Of a stretch of DNA of 20,487 nt, positions 8,454-16,159 are shown piece by piece. Numbering within the stretch: the stretch's first letter is position 1; each line of letters opens with the position of its first letter. Source of the stretch: Pseudomonadota bacterium (GTDB taxonomy: Bacteria; Pseudomonadota; Gammaproteobacteria; Xanthomonadales; Rhodanobacteraceae); the NCBI GenBank assembly GCA_021777635.1, contig JAJYDI010000013.1, forward strand, positions 1 to 20,487, in the 5' to 3' direction. The notes under the pieces were generated by a model that was not told where the DNA came from, did no database searches, and worked only from the letters and a program-made list of their open reading frames with translations. The position numbers and the translations under genes are program-made.

Positions 8454-9137
8454 ATGTTCGTCCACATCGAATCGCGTCGTCGCCGCAGTCTCCGCTGGGT
8501 CACGCCGCTGCTGGTCGCCGCCTGCGTGGCGAGTTACCTCGCGCTGGCCATGACGCCCCCGGCCGCGCGCCTGGCGGCGGTGCTGCATTGGGGCAGCATT
8601 CCGGCCGATCTGCTGCATCCGCTGCCGTCGTCCGGGGGCCTGGCCGCGGGATGGGCAGTGCTGCGGCTGTTCAGCGCGCTGTTCATCCATGCCGATCTGC
8701 TGCATCTGGCCGGCAATCTGCTGTTCCTGATGATCTTCGGTCTGCCGGCGGAGCGCGCGCTGGGCTCGTGGCGGTTTCTCCTGCTGTTCCTGGTGGGCGG
8801 CGCGTTCGCCAATATCGGCGGTGCGCTGAGCCTGCCGTCGGCGCACGGTCCGATCATCGGCTGCAGCGGCGCGGTGTCGGCGGTGGTCGGCGCTTACCTG
8901 GCATTGTTTCCGCGGGCGCGCCTCGGCCTGGTCCTGCCGCTGGGGGTGTACCTTGAGTTCGTGCGCGTTCCGGCCGCGCTGCTGATCAGCCTGTGGTTCC
9001 TGCTGCAGGTGCTGTTCACCTACGTCGGCCCCGGCTTCGGCGCCGTGGTGTGGTGGGCGCACATCGCCGGCTTCTGCTTCGGCATCCTGTTCGCGCTGGC
9101 ATCGCGCGCTGCCGTGGCGCGCCGGTTGCGTGACTGA
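8454..9137 (+). CDS. Rhomboid family intramembrane serine protease
   Basis: A 227-residue polytopic membrane protein with about six hydrophobic segments. The rhomboid signatures are present: HADLLHLAGN (the HxxxHxxxN oxyanion/structural motif), the nucleophile motif GCSGAVSAVVGAY with Ser138 (GxSG, with Cys as x), and the catalytic His203 in WWAHIAGFCFG. Rhomboids cleave membrane helices of client proteins within the bilayer; the client is unknown here. The gene lies six bases after the ExeA-like ATPase gene, so the two are almost certainly cotranscribed. Its stop is three bases from the end of the convergent BPSS1780-type gene. There is no cytoplasmic GlpG-type N-terminal domain; only about 15 residues precede the first helix. 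Confidence 0.93.
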   Translation: MFVHIESRRRRSLRWVTPLLVAACVASYLALAMTPPAARLAAVLHWGSIPADLLHPLPSSGGLAAGWAVLRLFSALFIHADLLHLAGNLLFLMIFGLPAERALGSWRFLLLFLVGGAFANIGGALSLPSAHGPIIGCSGAVSAVVGAYLALFPRARLGLVLPLGVYLEFVRVPAALLISLWFLLQVLFTYVGPGFGAVVWWAHIAGFCFGILFALASRAAVARRLRD

Positions 9138-9140
9138 GGG

Positions 9141-9968
9141 TCACATCGGCACGACGGTCGTGCCCGGTGCGCCGGCAGCCACCGGGTCTGCGGGCATCGC
9201 GTCGAAGACGTCGCGCCAGGCGGCGTAGGTGACCAGCCCGCCGAAGGCATTGGCAAGGGTGCCGAGCACCATGACCAGGATGGTTTGCGCCCATGTCCCG
9301 GCGACATGCAGCAGTGCCAGGGGCAGATAGACCAGAACCGCGATCACGGCCGCGGCGACGACGCCCAGGGCGAACAGCGCGAGGACCAGGCTGAGCAGTG
9401 CGCCGGCGTTGCGCGCGCTCGCACGCGCGCTGTCGGCCATCGCGCCAAAGGCGCCGCGGCGGTCGAACATCACCCGCGGCACGGCGAAGAAGACCAGCAT
9501 GGTCTGCAACACGGCGGCGATCAGCACCACCAGCAGCAGCGCGCCGAGGTGTCCGCGCAGCACGGCCAGCAGCGCCTCCGGATTGGCGGTCATGGCCTGC
9601 AGCTGCTGCGGATCACCGCCGGTCGCCCCGAGCAGCACGAACACCAGCAGCAGGATCAGCGCCACGATCAACCCGACGGTGGGCAGGCACAGCGCGACCA
9701 GACTGCGCAGCGGCTTGTCGCCCGTGAATGCCTCGAACAGCTGGCCGAGACGCGGCGTCCGGCCCGCATCGGCCTCGCGGGCGGCATGGGCGACACCCGC
9801 CGTCAGCGCCGGTCCCAGCAGCAAGGCGATCAGGGTGCCGGCCAGCGGGATCTGCCCGAGGATGACCACCACCACGCCCATGCCGAGAAACACGCCCGGG
9901 TAACGGCGCAGCATGTCGAGGCCGAAGCGCAGCCACGCCAGCGCGGCAGCGGCGGGAACTTTGCGCAT
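9141..9968 (-). CDS. BPSS1780-family multi-pass membrane protein
   Basis: A 275-residue integral membrane protein of unknown function. Its N-terminus MRKVPAAAALAWLRFGLDML, with the following RRYPGVFLGM, resembles the BPSS1780 family of uncharacterised beta/gammaproteobacterial membrane proteins. Six or so hydrophobic stretches are seen: about 28-70 (two helices), 110-130, 150-175, 195-230 and 235-255. A small loop containing GDPQQLQAM lies between the third and fourth. The frame is open much further upstream (to 10586), but ATG 9968 has an AAGGA ribosome-binding site (9978-9982) and the family N-terminus. A TAGCAT -10-like element lies 34 bases upstream of the start. It is the last gene of the reverse block and converges on the rhomboid gene. 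Fatty-acid or lipid links cannot be inferred from sequence. Confidence 0.85.
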   Translation of the reverse strand: MRKVPAAAALAWLRFGLDMLRRYPGVFLGMGVVVVILGQIPLAGTLIALLLGPALTAGVAHAAREADAGRTPRLGQLFEAFTGDKPLRSLVALCLPTVGLIVALILLLVFVLLGATGGDPQQLQAMTANPEALLAVLRGHLGALLLVVLIAAVLQTMLVFFAVPRVMFDRRGAFGAMADSARASARNAGALLSLVLALFALGVVAAAVIAVLVYLPLALLHVAGTWAQTILVMVLGTLANAFGGLVTYAAWRDVFDAMPADPVAAGAPGTTVVPM

Positions 9969-9977
9969 GCTGTGGAT

Positions 9978-10008
9978 TCCTTGATTCGGGCGGGACGCCA
10001 AGATGCTA
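9978..10008 (-). promoter_or_regulatory. Probable -10 element and ribosome-binding site of the BPSS1780-type gene
   Basis: On the minus strand, TAGCAT (10008-10003) is a -10-like hexamer with T1, A2, A5 and T6. It predicts transcription from about 9996. AAGGA (9982-9978) is a well-placed Shine-Dalgarno sequence nine bases from ATG 9968. The -35 is weak. Confidence 0.45.
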
Positions 10009-10033
10009 GCAGCAGCCGGCGACCGGCCGTACC

Positions 10034-10801
10034 TCAGGCGGCGCGGACCTGGCGGATCGCGGCAGGCGGCGCGGCCAGCGGCGCGCTGTCCGCCAGCGCG
10101 GCGCGCACGAAGGCACGCAGCAACCGGCGCGCCTCGGGCGTGGGCCGAGTGGTCGCGAGCAGGGCGTCGACATCGCGGCCCTCGCCACGCAGGACGTCCG
10201 CGCGCCGGTGGATATACGCCTGCATCGCGGCGACGCTGAACTCGGGGTGGAACTGCGTGCTCAGCGCGCGCGGCCCGTAGCGCAGGATCTGGTGCGCATC
10301 GTGCGCCGAGCGCGCCAACACCCGTGCGCCGCGCGGCGGTTCGAGCACGCTCTGCTCGTGGGTGGTGTGCGCGGCGAAGCCGTCGTGCAGGCGTTGCAGC
10401 AGCGGGTCGCATGACGCGCCGGACAGCAGGGTGATCGCCTGGGTGCCGATCTCGCGGCCCTGCGGGTGGTAGTCGACGTGCCCGCCCAGCGCGTGCGCGA
10501 TCAGCTGGTGGCCGTAGCAGACACCGAACAGCGGCAGGTCGGCATCCATCGCGTCGCGGATCCAGCCGGCGCAGCGCTCGCTCCACGGCAGGCGCTCGCT
10601 GACCATCGCGCCCGATCCGGTGATCACCGCGGCGGCGAGCATGCGCGGCGGCGGCAGCGCCTGCTCGTGATCCACGCGCACGGTGCGCACCCGGGCGGAC
10701 TTGAGGCCCATGGCGACGCGGAACCAGTGCGGGAAATCGCCCATGCGGGCACGCAGTTCGGCCGGCGCTTCGCCGGTCTGCACGATCAGGACGGGTCTCA
10801 T
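10034..10801 (-). CDS. Class I glutamine amidotransferase (GMP synthase glutaminase-like, stand-alone)
   Basis: A 255-residue stand-alone class I glutamine amidotransferase, a fold in which a Cys-His-Glu triad releases ammonia from glutamine or hydrolyses gamma-glutamyl compounds. The nucleophile elbow GVCYGHQ has Cys95. His185 and Glu187 sit in STQFHPEF. The oxyanion-region TGSGAMV and the HTTHEQSV segment are also typical of the GuaA-like (COG0518) group. No synthetase domain or partner gene is nearby, so the substrate is unknown; gamma-glutamyl hydrolase-like roles are possible. The ATG at 10801 has no Shine-Dalgarno sequence and lies just after a TACCAT hexamer, suggesting a leaderless transcript. 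It lies 61 bases downstream of the GspE-type gene and 65 bases upstream of the BPSS1780-type gene. Confidence 0.9.
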   Translation of the reverse strand: MRPVLIVQTGEAPAELRARMGDFPHWFRVAMGLKSARVRTVRVDHEQALPPPRMLAAAVITGSGAMVSERLPWSERCAGWIRDAMDADLPLFGVCYGHQLIAHALGGHVDYHPQGREIGTQAITLLSGASCDPLLQRLHDGFAAHTTHEQSVLEPPRGARVLARSAHDAHQILRYGPRALSTQFHPEFSVAAMQAYIHRRADVLRGEGRDVDALLATTRPTPEARRLLRAFVRAALADSAPLAAPPAAIRQVRAA

Positions 10802-10809
10802 GAGGCCGG

Positions 10810-10815
10810 CATGGT
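10810..10815 (-). promoter_or_regulatory. Possible -10 element of the glutamine amidotransferase gene (leaderless start)
   Basis: On the minus strand this reads TACCAT (T1, A2, A5 and T6 of the consensus). It is followed after eight bases by ATG 10801, with no purine-rich ribosome-binding site between them. Confidence 0.35.
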
Positions 10816-10862
10816 ACGGCCTGCCGCGGCCGGCGCGTGAACGCGCGCTGATGGCCGCGCGC

Positions 10863-12665
10863 TCATTCGCCCGCCGGCAGCACGCCGAGGACCTCGGCGA
10901 CCGTGGTCACGCCGCGTGCCACCTGCGCCGCCGCCGAATGGCGCAGCGGGCGCATGCCTTCGGCCAGCGCGCCGGCAGTGAAGGCGCCGCTGTCGAAGGC
11001 GGCCCCGATCATGCCGCGCAGCGGCGCGCTCAGGCGCAGCATCTCGTAGATGCCGGTGCGGCCGAGGAAGCCGGTATTGCGGCATTCGATGCAGCCGACC
11101 GCGCCGAAGGCCCGCGCCGGTGGCGGCAGCGCCAGCCCGTGGGTCAGCGCGCGCCAGCCGTCGTGATCGAGCGCGATCTCGCGCTTGCAGTGCGGGCACA
11201 GCGTGCGCACCAGGCGCTGCGCGACGACGCCGGTCAGCGTCGACTGGATCAGGTAGTGCGGCACGCCGAGGTCGAGCAGGCGCGTCACCGCGCTGGGCGC
11301 ATCGTTGGTATGCAGGGTCGACAGCACCAGATGCCCGGTCAGCGAGGCCTGCACCGCCATCTCGGCGGTCTCGAGGTCGCGGATCTCGCCGACCATGATG
11401 ATGTCGGGATCCTGGCGCAGCAGGGTGCGCACGCCGGCGGCGAAGTCGAGATCGATCGCCGGCTGCACCTGCATCTGGTTGAACTCGGGACTGACCATCT
11501 CGATCGGGTCCTCGACCGTGCACACGTTGAGCTCGGGCCGCGCCAGATGCTTGAGCGTCGAGTACAGCGTGGTCGTCTTGCCCGAGCCGGTGGGACCGGT
11601 GACCAGCACGATGCCGTGCGGGCGCTCGACCAGCTGTCGCCACAGCGCTTCCTCGTCGGGCGCGAAGCCGAGCTGCGCGAACGCCTTGACCACGATGTCG
11701 GGATCGAAGATGCGCATCACCACCTTTTCGCCGAAGGCGGTGGGCATGGTCGACAGACGCAGTTCGACCTCGCGACCGCCGACCGAGCGCGTCTTGATGC
11801 GGCCGTCCTGGGGGCGGCGCTTCTCGGCCACGTCCATGCGGCCGAGGATCTTGATGCGCGCAGTCACCGCGCTCATCACCGGCATCGGCAGCTCGAACAC
11901 CTTGTGCATCACGCCGTCGATGCGAAAGCGCATCTGGCCCATGTCGCGGCGCGGTTCGAGATGGATGTCGGACGCGCGCTGCTCGAAGGCGTACTGCAGC
12001 AGCCAGTCGACGATATGCACCACGTGGCGATCGTCGGCGCCGACCTCGCCGGTCTTGCCCAGTTCAAGCAGCTGCTCGAAGTTGAGCAGCCCGCTGCGAT
12101 CGCCTTCCCCTTTGGCGTCGCGGGCCAGCTGGATCGAGCGCTGCACGCCGTAGAACTCGCCGAGATAGCGGTTGATCTCGATCGGATTGGCGACCACCCG
12201 CAGCACATCGCGGCGCAGCATCTGGGCCAGGTCCGCCGACCAGCGCGTCTCGAACGGCTCGGCGGTGGCGAAGGTCACCTCGCCTGCGGTCACCCTGACC
12301 GGCAGCACGCGATGGCGCTGTGCCCAGGCGTGGCTGACCACCTGGGTGACCGCGGCGACGTCGATCTTCATCGGATCGATCTTGAGGTAGGGTAGGCGCG
12401 CCTTGTCGGCCAGCCAGTGGGTCAGCACCTCGAGGCTGAGCGGACGCTCCGGCGTGCGTTGGTCGGCGACGCGCGCATTGGCGATCAGCACCAGCGGATG
12501 CAGCTCCAGCGCTTTCTTGCCGGCGCGCGAGGCGGTGCGCACACGCCGCGCGTCCTCGACATCGAGCAGCCCGTCCACCAGCAGCGCCGCCAGCACTTCC
12601 TCGAGCTCCAGCCGGCCGCGGCGTCCCAGCGGGGCGATCGCAACGGGATTGCCTTCCACCGCCAT
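10863..12665 (-). CDS. GspE/PulE/PilB-family secretion or type IV pilus assembly ATPase
   Basis: A 600-residue cytoplasmic hexameric motor ATPase of the type II secretion/type IV pilus superfamily. About residues 80-170 form a GspE N-terminal (T2SSE_N) domain (HWLADKARLPYLKID to FATAEPFE). The ATPase core has ASDIHLEP (231-238), Walker A GPTGSGKT (357-364), the Asp box with Walker B DIIMVGE (421-427), and the His box GHLVLSTLHTND (His452). A complete zinc-binding tetracysteine CPHC/CIEC (490, 493, 525, 528) is present. The ATG at 12665 has a strong GGAGG ribosome-binding site. No other pilus or secretion gene is in the window, so whether it serves type II secretion, pili or another machine cannot be decided. 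It is divergent from glyQ. Confidence 0.92.
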   Translation of the reverse strand: MAVEGNPVAIAPLGRRGRLELEEVLAALLVDGLLDVEDARRVRTASRAGKKALELHPLVLIANARVADQRTPERPLSLEVLTHWLADKARLPYLKIDPMKIDVAAVTQVVSHAWAQRHRVLPVRVTAGEVTFATAEPFETRWSADLAQMLRRDVLRVVANPIEINRYLGEFYGVQRSIQLARDAKGEGDRSGLLNFEQLLELGKTGEVGADDRHVVHIVDWLLQYAFEQRASDIHLEPRRDMGQMRFRIDGVMHKVFELPMPVMSAVTARIKILGRMDVAEKRRPQDGRIKTRSVGGREVELRLSTMPTAFGEKVVMRIFDPDIVVKAFAQLGFAPDEEALWRQLVERPHGIVLVTGPTGSGKTTTLYSTLKHLARPELNVCTVEDPIEMVSPEFNQMQVQPAIDLDFAAGVRTLLRQDPDIIMVGEIRDLETAEMAVQASLTGHLVLSTLHTNDAPSAVTRLLDLGVPHYLIQSTLTGVVAQRLVRTLCPHCKREIALDHDGWRALTHGLALPPPARAFGAVGCIECRNTGFLGRTGIYEMLRLSAPLRGMIGAAFDSGAFTAGALAEGMRPLRHSAAAQVARGVTTVAEVLGVLPAGE

Positions 12666-12718
12666 GCTGCCTCCGGCATGCGCCGACGCGGTCGCGCCCG
12701 GCGCGCAAATGCACGCCG

Positions 12719-12726
12719 CTATACTA
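12719..12726. promoter_or_regulatory. Overlapping divergent -10 elements (glyQS forward, GspE-type gene reverse)
   Basis: Forward, TATACT (12720-12725) is a five-of-six -10 hexamer that predicts glyQ transcription from about 12732. In reverse, the same bases read TAGTAT (12726-12721), a -10-like hexamer for the GspE-type gene. The two occupy the same DNA, so transcription would be mutually exclusive at any instant. No good -35 is visible on either strand. The forward element is the stronger call. Confidence 0.45.
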
Positions 12727-12745
12727 GCGCGCTTGATTCGCGCGC
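12727..12745 (+). repeat. Inverted repeat in the glyQ leader
   Basis: GCGCGC (12727-12732) and GCGCGC (12740-12745) flank TTGATTC, giving a perfect six-pair hairpin that would lie at the start of the glyQ transcript. Its role is unknown. It does not resemble a T-box leader. Confidence 0.4.
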
Positions 12746-12769
12746 CCTGCCGGCGCCGGGAAACGCCGC

Positions 12770-13678
12770 ATGACCGGACCCAGCTTCCAGGACCTGATCC
12801 AGACCCTGAACCGCTACTGGGCCGAGCAGGGCTGTGTGCTGGTGCAGCCGTTCGATATCGAGGTCGGTGCGGGGACCTTTCACCCCGCCACCTTCCTGCG
12901 CGCGCTGGGACCGGAGCCCTGGGCAGCGGCCTTCGTGCAGCCCTCGCGCCGGCCCGCCGATGGCCGCTATGGCGACAACCCCAACCGCCTGCAGCACTAC
13001 TACCAGTACCAGGTGGTGATCAAACCCAACCCGGACGACATCCTCGATCGCTACCTCGGCTCGCTGAAGGCGCTCGGCATCGATCCGCTGGTGCACGACC
13101 TGCGCTTCGTCGAGGACAACTGGGAGTCACCGACACTGGGCGCCTGGGGACTGGGCTGGGAGGTCTGGCTCAACGGCATGGAGGTGACCCAGTTCACCTA
13201 TTTCCAGCAGGCCGGCGGCCTCGAATGCCGGCCGGTGACCGGCGAGATCACCTACGGGCTGGAGCGCCTGGCGATGTACCTGCAGAACGTGGACAACGTC
13301 TACGACCTGGTCTGGACGGTGGCGCCGCACGGCACCGTGACCTACGGCGACGTGTTCCACCAGAACGAGGTCGAGCAGAGCGCCTACAACTTCGAGTACG
13401 CCGACGTGGCCGAGTTGTTCCATCGCTTCGATGCCTGCGAAGCCGAGGCGCAGAAGCTGATCGCCCTGGGCTTGCCGCTGCCGGCCTACGAGCAGGTGTG
13501 CAAGGCCAGTCATGCCTTCAACCTGCTGGATGCGCGCCGCGCGATCGGCGTCAGTGAACGCCAGCGCACCATCCTGCGCGTGCGCGCGCTGTCGCGCGGC
13601 GTGGCCGAGGCCTATGTGGCGCAGCGCGAGAAGCTGGGGTTTCCGGGCGTGAAGCATGCGGAGGCGGCCCATGGCTGA
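12770..13678 (+). CDS. glyQ: Glycyl-tRNA synthetase alpha subunit
   Basis: A 302-residue catalytic subunit of the bacterial alpha2beta2 glycyl-tRNA synthetase, which activates glycine with ATP and charges tRNA-Gly. It is the expected length and nearly motif-perfect: TFQDLI-like start ([13 protein letters not shown]), [38 protein letters not shown] (class II motif 2 arginines), [32 protein letters not shown] and [15 protein letters not shown] (motif 3 with its Arg). The ATG at 12770 begins the conserved N-terminus. Its end overlaps glyS by eight bases. A TATACT -10 element lies 45 bases upstream. No T-box or other glycine-sensing leader is seen in the 104-base upstream gap. Confidence 0.98.
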   Translation: MTGPSFQDLIQTLNRYWAEQGCVLVQPFDIEVGAGTFHPATFLRALGPEPWAAAFVQPSRRPADGRYGDNPNRLQHYYQYQVVIKPNPDDILDRYLGSLKALGIDPLVHDLRFVEDNWESPTLGAWGLGWEVWLNGMEVTQFTYFQQAGGLECRPVTGEITYGLERLAMYLQNVDNVYDLVWTVAPHGTVTYGDVFHQNEVEQSAYNFEYADVAELFHRFDACEAEAQKLIALGLPLPAYEQVCKASHAFNLLDARRAIGVSERQRTILRVRALSRGVAEAYVAQREKLGFPGVKHAEAAHG

Positions 13679-15923
13679 GGCCGCCGGCAAGCCGTTGCTG
13701 ATCGAGCTGGGCGTCGAGGAACTGCCGATCGCTGCAGTCGACACCTTGGCCGAAGCGTTTCTCAATGCCGTCCGCAAGGGTCTCGAGACTCGGCATTTCG
13801 GCATCGGAAGCGAGCATCACGGCAGGACTCCACAGTTCTACTGTTCGCCGCGGCGTCTGGCGGCCTATCTACCTTGGGTCAGTTCCAAGCAGGACGATGT
13901 TCACACCAAGGTGCTGGGGCCTGCGGTTTCCATCGGCCTGGATGCCGCCGGTCAGCCCACCGCCGCACTGCGTGGCTTCGCCGCCAAGATCGGCGTGGCC
14001 GTTGAATCGTTGACTCGCGAGATGACCGACAAGGGCGAGCGCTTCGTGTACGTGAGCGAAGACGTCGGCCAGCCGCTGACCGCGCTGCTGCCGGAGATCC
14101 TCGCCGAGGCGCTGAAGGCGTTGCCGATCGCCAAGCCGATGCGTTGGGGCGATCACGACTTCAGCTTCGTGCGCCCGCTGCACTGGCTGGTGATCCTGTT
14201 CGGCGAAACCGTGATCGAAACCGAGCTGATGGGCATCCGCAGCGGCCGGCAGTCGCGTGGCCACCGCTTCCACCACGACAAGCCGGTGTGGATCGCCGAC
14301 GCCGACGGCTATGTCGAAGCCCTGCGCGCTGCGCACGTGCTGGCCGATCCGGCCGAACGCCGTGCGCGCATCCGCAGCGAGGTGGCGCGCGCCGCTGCCG
14401 AGGTGGACCGCCTGCCGCACTTGGATGACGCGTTACTCGACCAGATTGCCAACCTGACCGAATGGCCGGTGGCGATCGTTTGTTCATTCGATAGGTACTT
14501 CGTCTCAGTTCCAGAGGAAGCACTTATTGCGACGATGGTCACCAATCAGAAATTCGTTCCGCTACTTGAAAATTACACACCTGACCTTGCCACCATCGGA
14601 TTAGATGCTGATCCGTCCGAAGTGCAGGGCCAGCGGTTGAGCAACCTCTTTATCGGTGTGGCGAACGTCGAGAGCCGCGATCCGGCGCAGATCCGCCACG
14701 GCTACGAGCGCGTGATCCGCCCGCGCTTTGCTGATGCGATGTTTTTCTGGAACCAGGATTTGCGAGAGCTTCCCTTGTCCCAACGGCAAGAAGCGCTCAA
14801 GGCTGTTACCGACCAGCCCGCACTGGGCTCGCTGTGGGACAAGAGCGTGCGCGTCGCCGAGCTGGCGCGCGTCATCGCCAACCGCGTCGGCGCCGATGCG
14901 GCGCAGGCTGCGCACGCCGCCAGCCTGGCCAAGTGCGATTTGCTCACACGCATGGTCGGCGAGTTCCCCGAACTGCAGGGCGTGATGGGCCGCACCTACG
15001 CCTTGGCACAGGGCGAGCCCGCCGACGTTGCCCATGCACTGGATGAGGTCTACATGCCGCGCCAGGCCGGCGACGGCATCGCGCCCAGCCCGCTCGGCCG
15101 CGTGCTGGCCGTCGCCGAGCGCGTCGACACGCTGGCCGGATTGTTCGCCATCGGTGGCAAACCCGGCGGCGCCAAGGATCCGTATGCCCTGCGCCGCGCC
15201 GCGCTGGGCCTGGCGCGCACGCTGATCGAGGGCGGCCTGCAGCTGGATACGCGCGGCCTGCTGCTGGAGGCGCTGGACGCCATCCCCGAGGGCGCGTTTG
15301 CCGCTGGTCTCAAGCCCGGCAGGGGCGGCAAGCCCGACAAGTCCGACAAGTCCGACGAGCCCGGCGCCGCGCCGGCGCCGGATTCCGGTGCGCGTCGCGC
15401 TGCGCTGGCTGCCGAGCTGGAGCTGTTCATCCTTGAACGCTTGCGCGGCTACTACGCCGAGCAGGGCTTCGCCGCCGGCCTGTTCGATGCCGTGGCCGCG
15501 GTGGCGCCGACCAGCCTGTTCGATTTCGACCGCCGCCTGCGTGCACTGGCTGCCTTCATGCGGCGCCCCGAGAGCGCGGCGCTGGCCGCGGCCAACAAGC
15601 GCGTGGCCAACATCCTGCGCAAACAGGCCGAGGAGGCAGGCGGCGCTGCCGTCGCGATCAACGCGGCGCTGTTCGAGGCGCCCGCCGAGCGTGCGCTCGG
15701 CGACGCGCTGGCCGCTGCGCGCCATTCCAGCGCAGCGGCCGTGGCCTGCCACGACTACGCCGGCGCGCTGGAATCCCTTGCCGCGCTGGAAGCGCCGGTC
15801 GCGCGCTTCTTCGACGACGTGATGGTGCTGGCGGACGACCCCGCGGTGCGCGCCAATCGCCTCGCCCTGCTGGCCGGGCTGCAGGCCGCGTTCAACGCAA
15901 TTGCCGACATCGCTCGGGTGTAA
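13671..15923 (+). CDS. glyS: Glycyl-tRNA synthetase beta subunit
   Basis: A 750-residue tRNA-binding subunit, longer than the ~690 residues of E. coli GlyS. Clear family landmarks are [103 protein letters not shown] (HD-like region) and the C-terminal anticodon-binding region ([26 protein letters not shown]). ATG 13671 is preferred over the in-frame ATG 13656 because GGAGG (13660-13664) is six bases upstream. It overlaps glyQ by eight bases. Two oddities are seen: a ~17-residue extra segment at about 299-324 inside a low-GC patch, and a Lys/Ser/Asp-rich linker at about 548-575. Confidence 0.97.
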   Translation: MAEAAGKPLLIELGVEELPIAAVDTLAEAFLNAVRKGLETRHFGIGSEHHGRTPQFYCSPRRLAAYLPWVSSKQDDVHTKVLGPAVSIGLDAAGQPTAALRGFAAKIGVAVESLTREMTDKGERFVYVSEDVGQPLTALLPEILAEALKALPIAKPMRWGDHDFSFVRPLHWLVILFGETVIETELMGIRSGRQSRGHRFHHDKPVWIADADGYVEALRAAHVLADPAERRARIRSEVARAAAEVDRLPHLDDALLDQIANLTEWPVAIVCSFDRYFVSVPEEALIATMVTNQKFVPLLENYTPDLATIGLDADPSEVQGQRLSNLFIGVANVESRDPAQIRHGYERVIRPRFADAMFFWNQDLRELPLSQRQEALKAVTDQPALGSLWDKSVRVAELARVIANRVGADAAQAAHAASLAKCDLLTRMVGEFPELQGVMGRTYALAQGEPADVAHALDEVYMPRQAGDGIAPSPLGRVLAVAERVDTLAGLFAIGGKPGGAKDPYALRRAALGLARTLIEGGLQLDTRGLLLEALDAIPEGAFAAGLKPGRGGKPDKSDKSDEPGAAPAPDSGARRAALAAELELFILERLRGYYAEQGFAAGLFDAVAAVAPTSLFDFDRRLRALAAFMRRPESAALAAANKRVANILRKQAEEAGGAAVAINAALFEAPAERALGDALAAARHSSAAAVACHDYAGALESLAALEAPVARFFDDVMVLADDPAVRANRLALLAGLQAAFNAIADIARV
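15330..15356 (+). repeat. Three tandem 9-base repeats within glyS
   Basis: Three in-frame units (AAGCCCGAC, AAGTCCGAC, AAGTCCGAC) encode KPD-KSD-KSD. They sit in a Gly/Lys/Asp/Pro-rich linker before the anticodon-binding region of GlyS. This is a probable slippage-prone, length-variable linker absent from E. coli GlyS as I recall it. Confidence 0.7.
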
Positions 15924-15952
15924 GGGCGGCTGCTTCGGCGGCGCGCCGCCCC
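15924..15952 (+). other. GC-rich hairpin directly after the glyS stop
   Basis: GGGCGGC (15924-15930) pairs with GCCGCCC (15945-15951), and a competing 14-base palindrome lies at 15937-15950. No T-run follows, so it is not a convincing intrinsic terminator, but it could protect the glyQS transcript's 3' end. Confidence 0.35.
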
Positions 15953-15980
15953 TGCGTGAGTGCCGCGCGACCGCGACGGC

Positions 15981-16014
15981 CGAGATGCTTCGGCCTGCGC
16001 AGCGAAGGATCTCG
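15981..16014. repeat. Intergenic inverted repeat (possible repetitive extragenic element)
   Basis: CGAGATGCTTCG (15981-15992) and CGAAGGATCTCG (16003-16014) are 12-base arms with one mismatch, around a centre containing the palindrome CTGCGCAG. A weaker pair, GCGTCA (16027-16032) and TGACGC (16054-16059), follows. The 236-base gap between glyS and the SDR gene holds nothing else recognised apart from a -10-like site. The look is that of a short interspersed repeat, but a single copy cannot prove that. Confidence 0.45.
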
Positions 16015-16120
16015 ACGCGTCGATGCGCGTCACGGCCTGCGCGCGGCTGGCGATGACGCAAGTCGATGTATCGCGGTCTGTGTTTGGACAGGACAACATG
16101 CCGAATGCGGGCTGCTGCGC

Positions 16121-16126
16121 AATACT
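16121..16126 (+). promoter_or_regulatory. Possible -10 element of the SDR gene
   Basis: AATACT matches the last five positions of a TATACT-like -10 hexamer. It lies 33 bases upstream of GTG 16160. No -35 was found at the usual spacing. Confidence 0.3.
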
Positions 16127-16159
16127 CGGTCTGCCCGCAACAGCCGAGAGGGACGCCGC

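Noticed and set aside
7062..9062. 666-codon open frame on the minus strand
   Set aside because: It is antisense to the ExeA-like and rhomboid genes, both of which have clear family motifs; its composition is low-complexity Gln/Arg.
10683..12395. 570-codon open frame on the plus strand
   Set aside because: It is antisense to the GspE-type ATPase and has no recognisable motif.
12666..12769. T-box or glycine riboswitch before glyQ
   Set aside because: The gap is too short and lacks T-box sequence or glycine-aptamer features; only a small GCGCGC hairpin is present.
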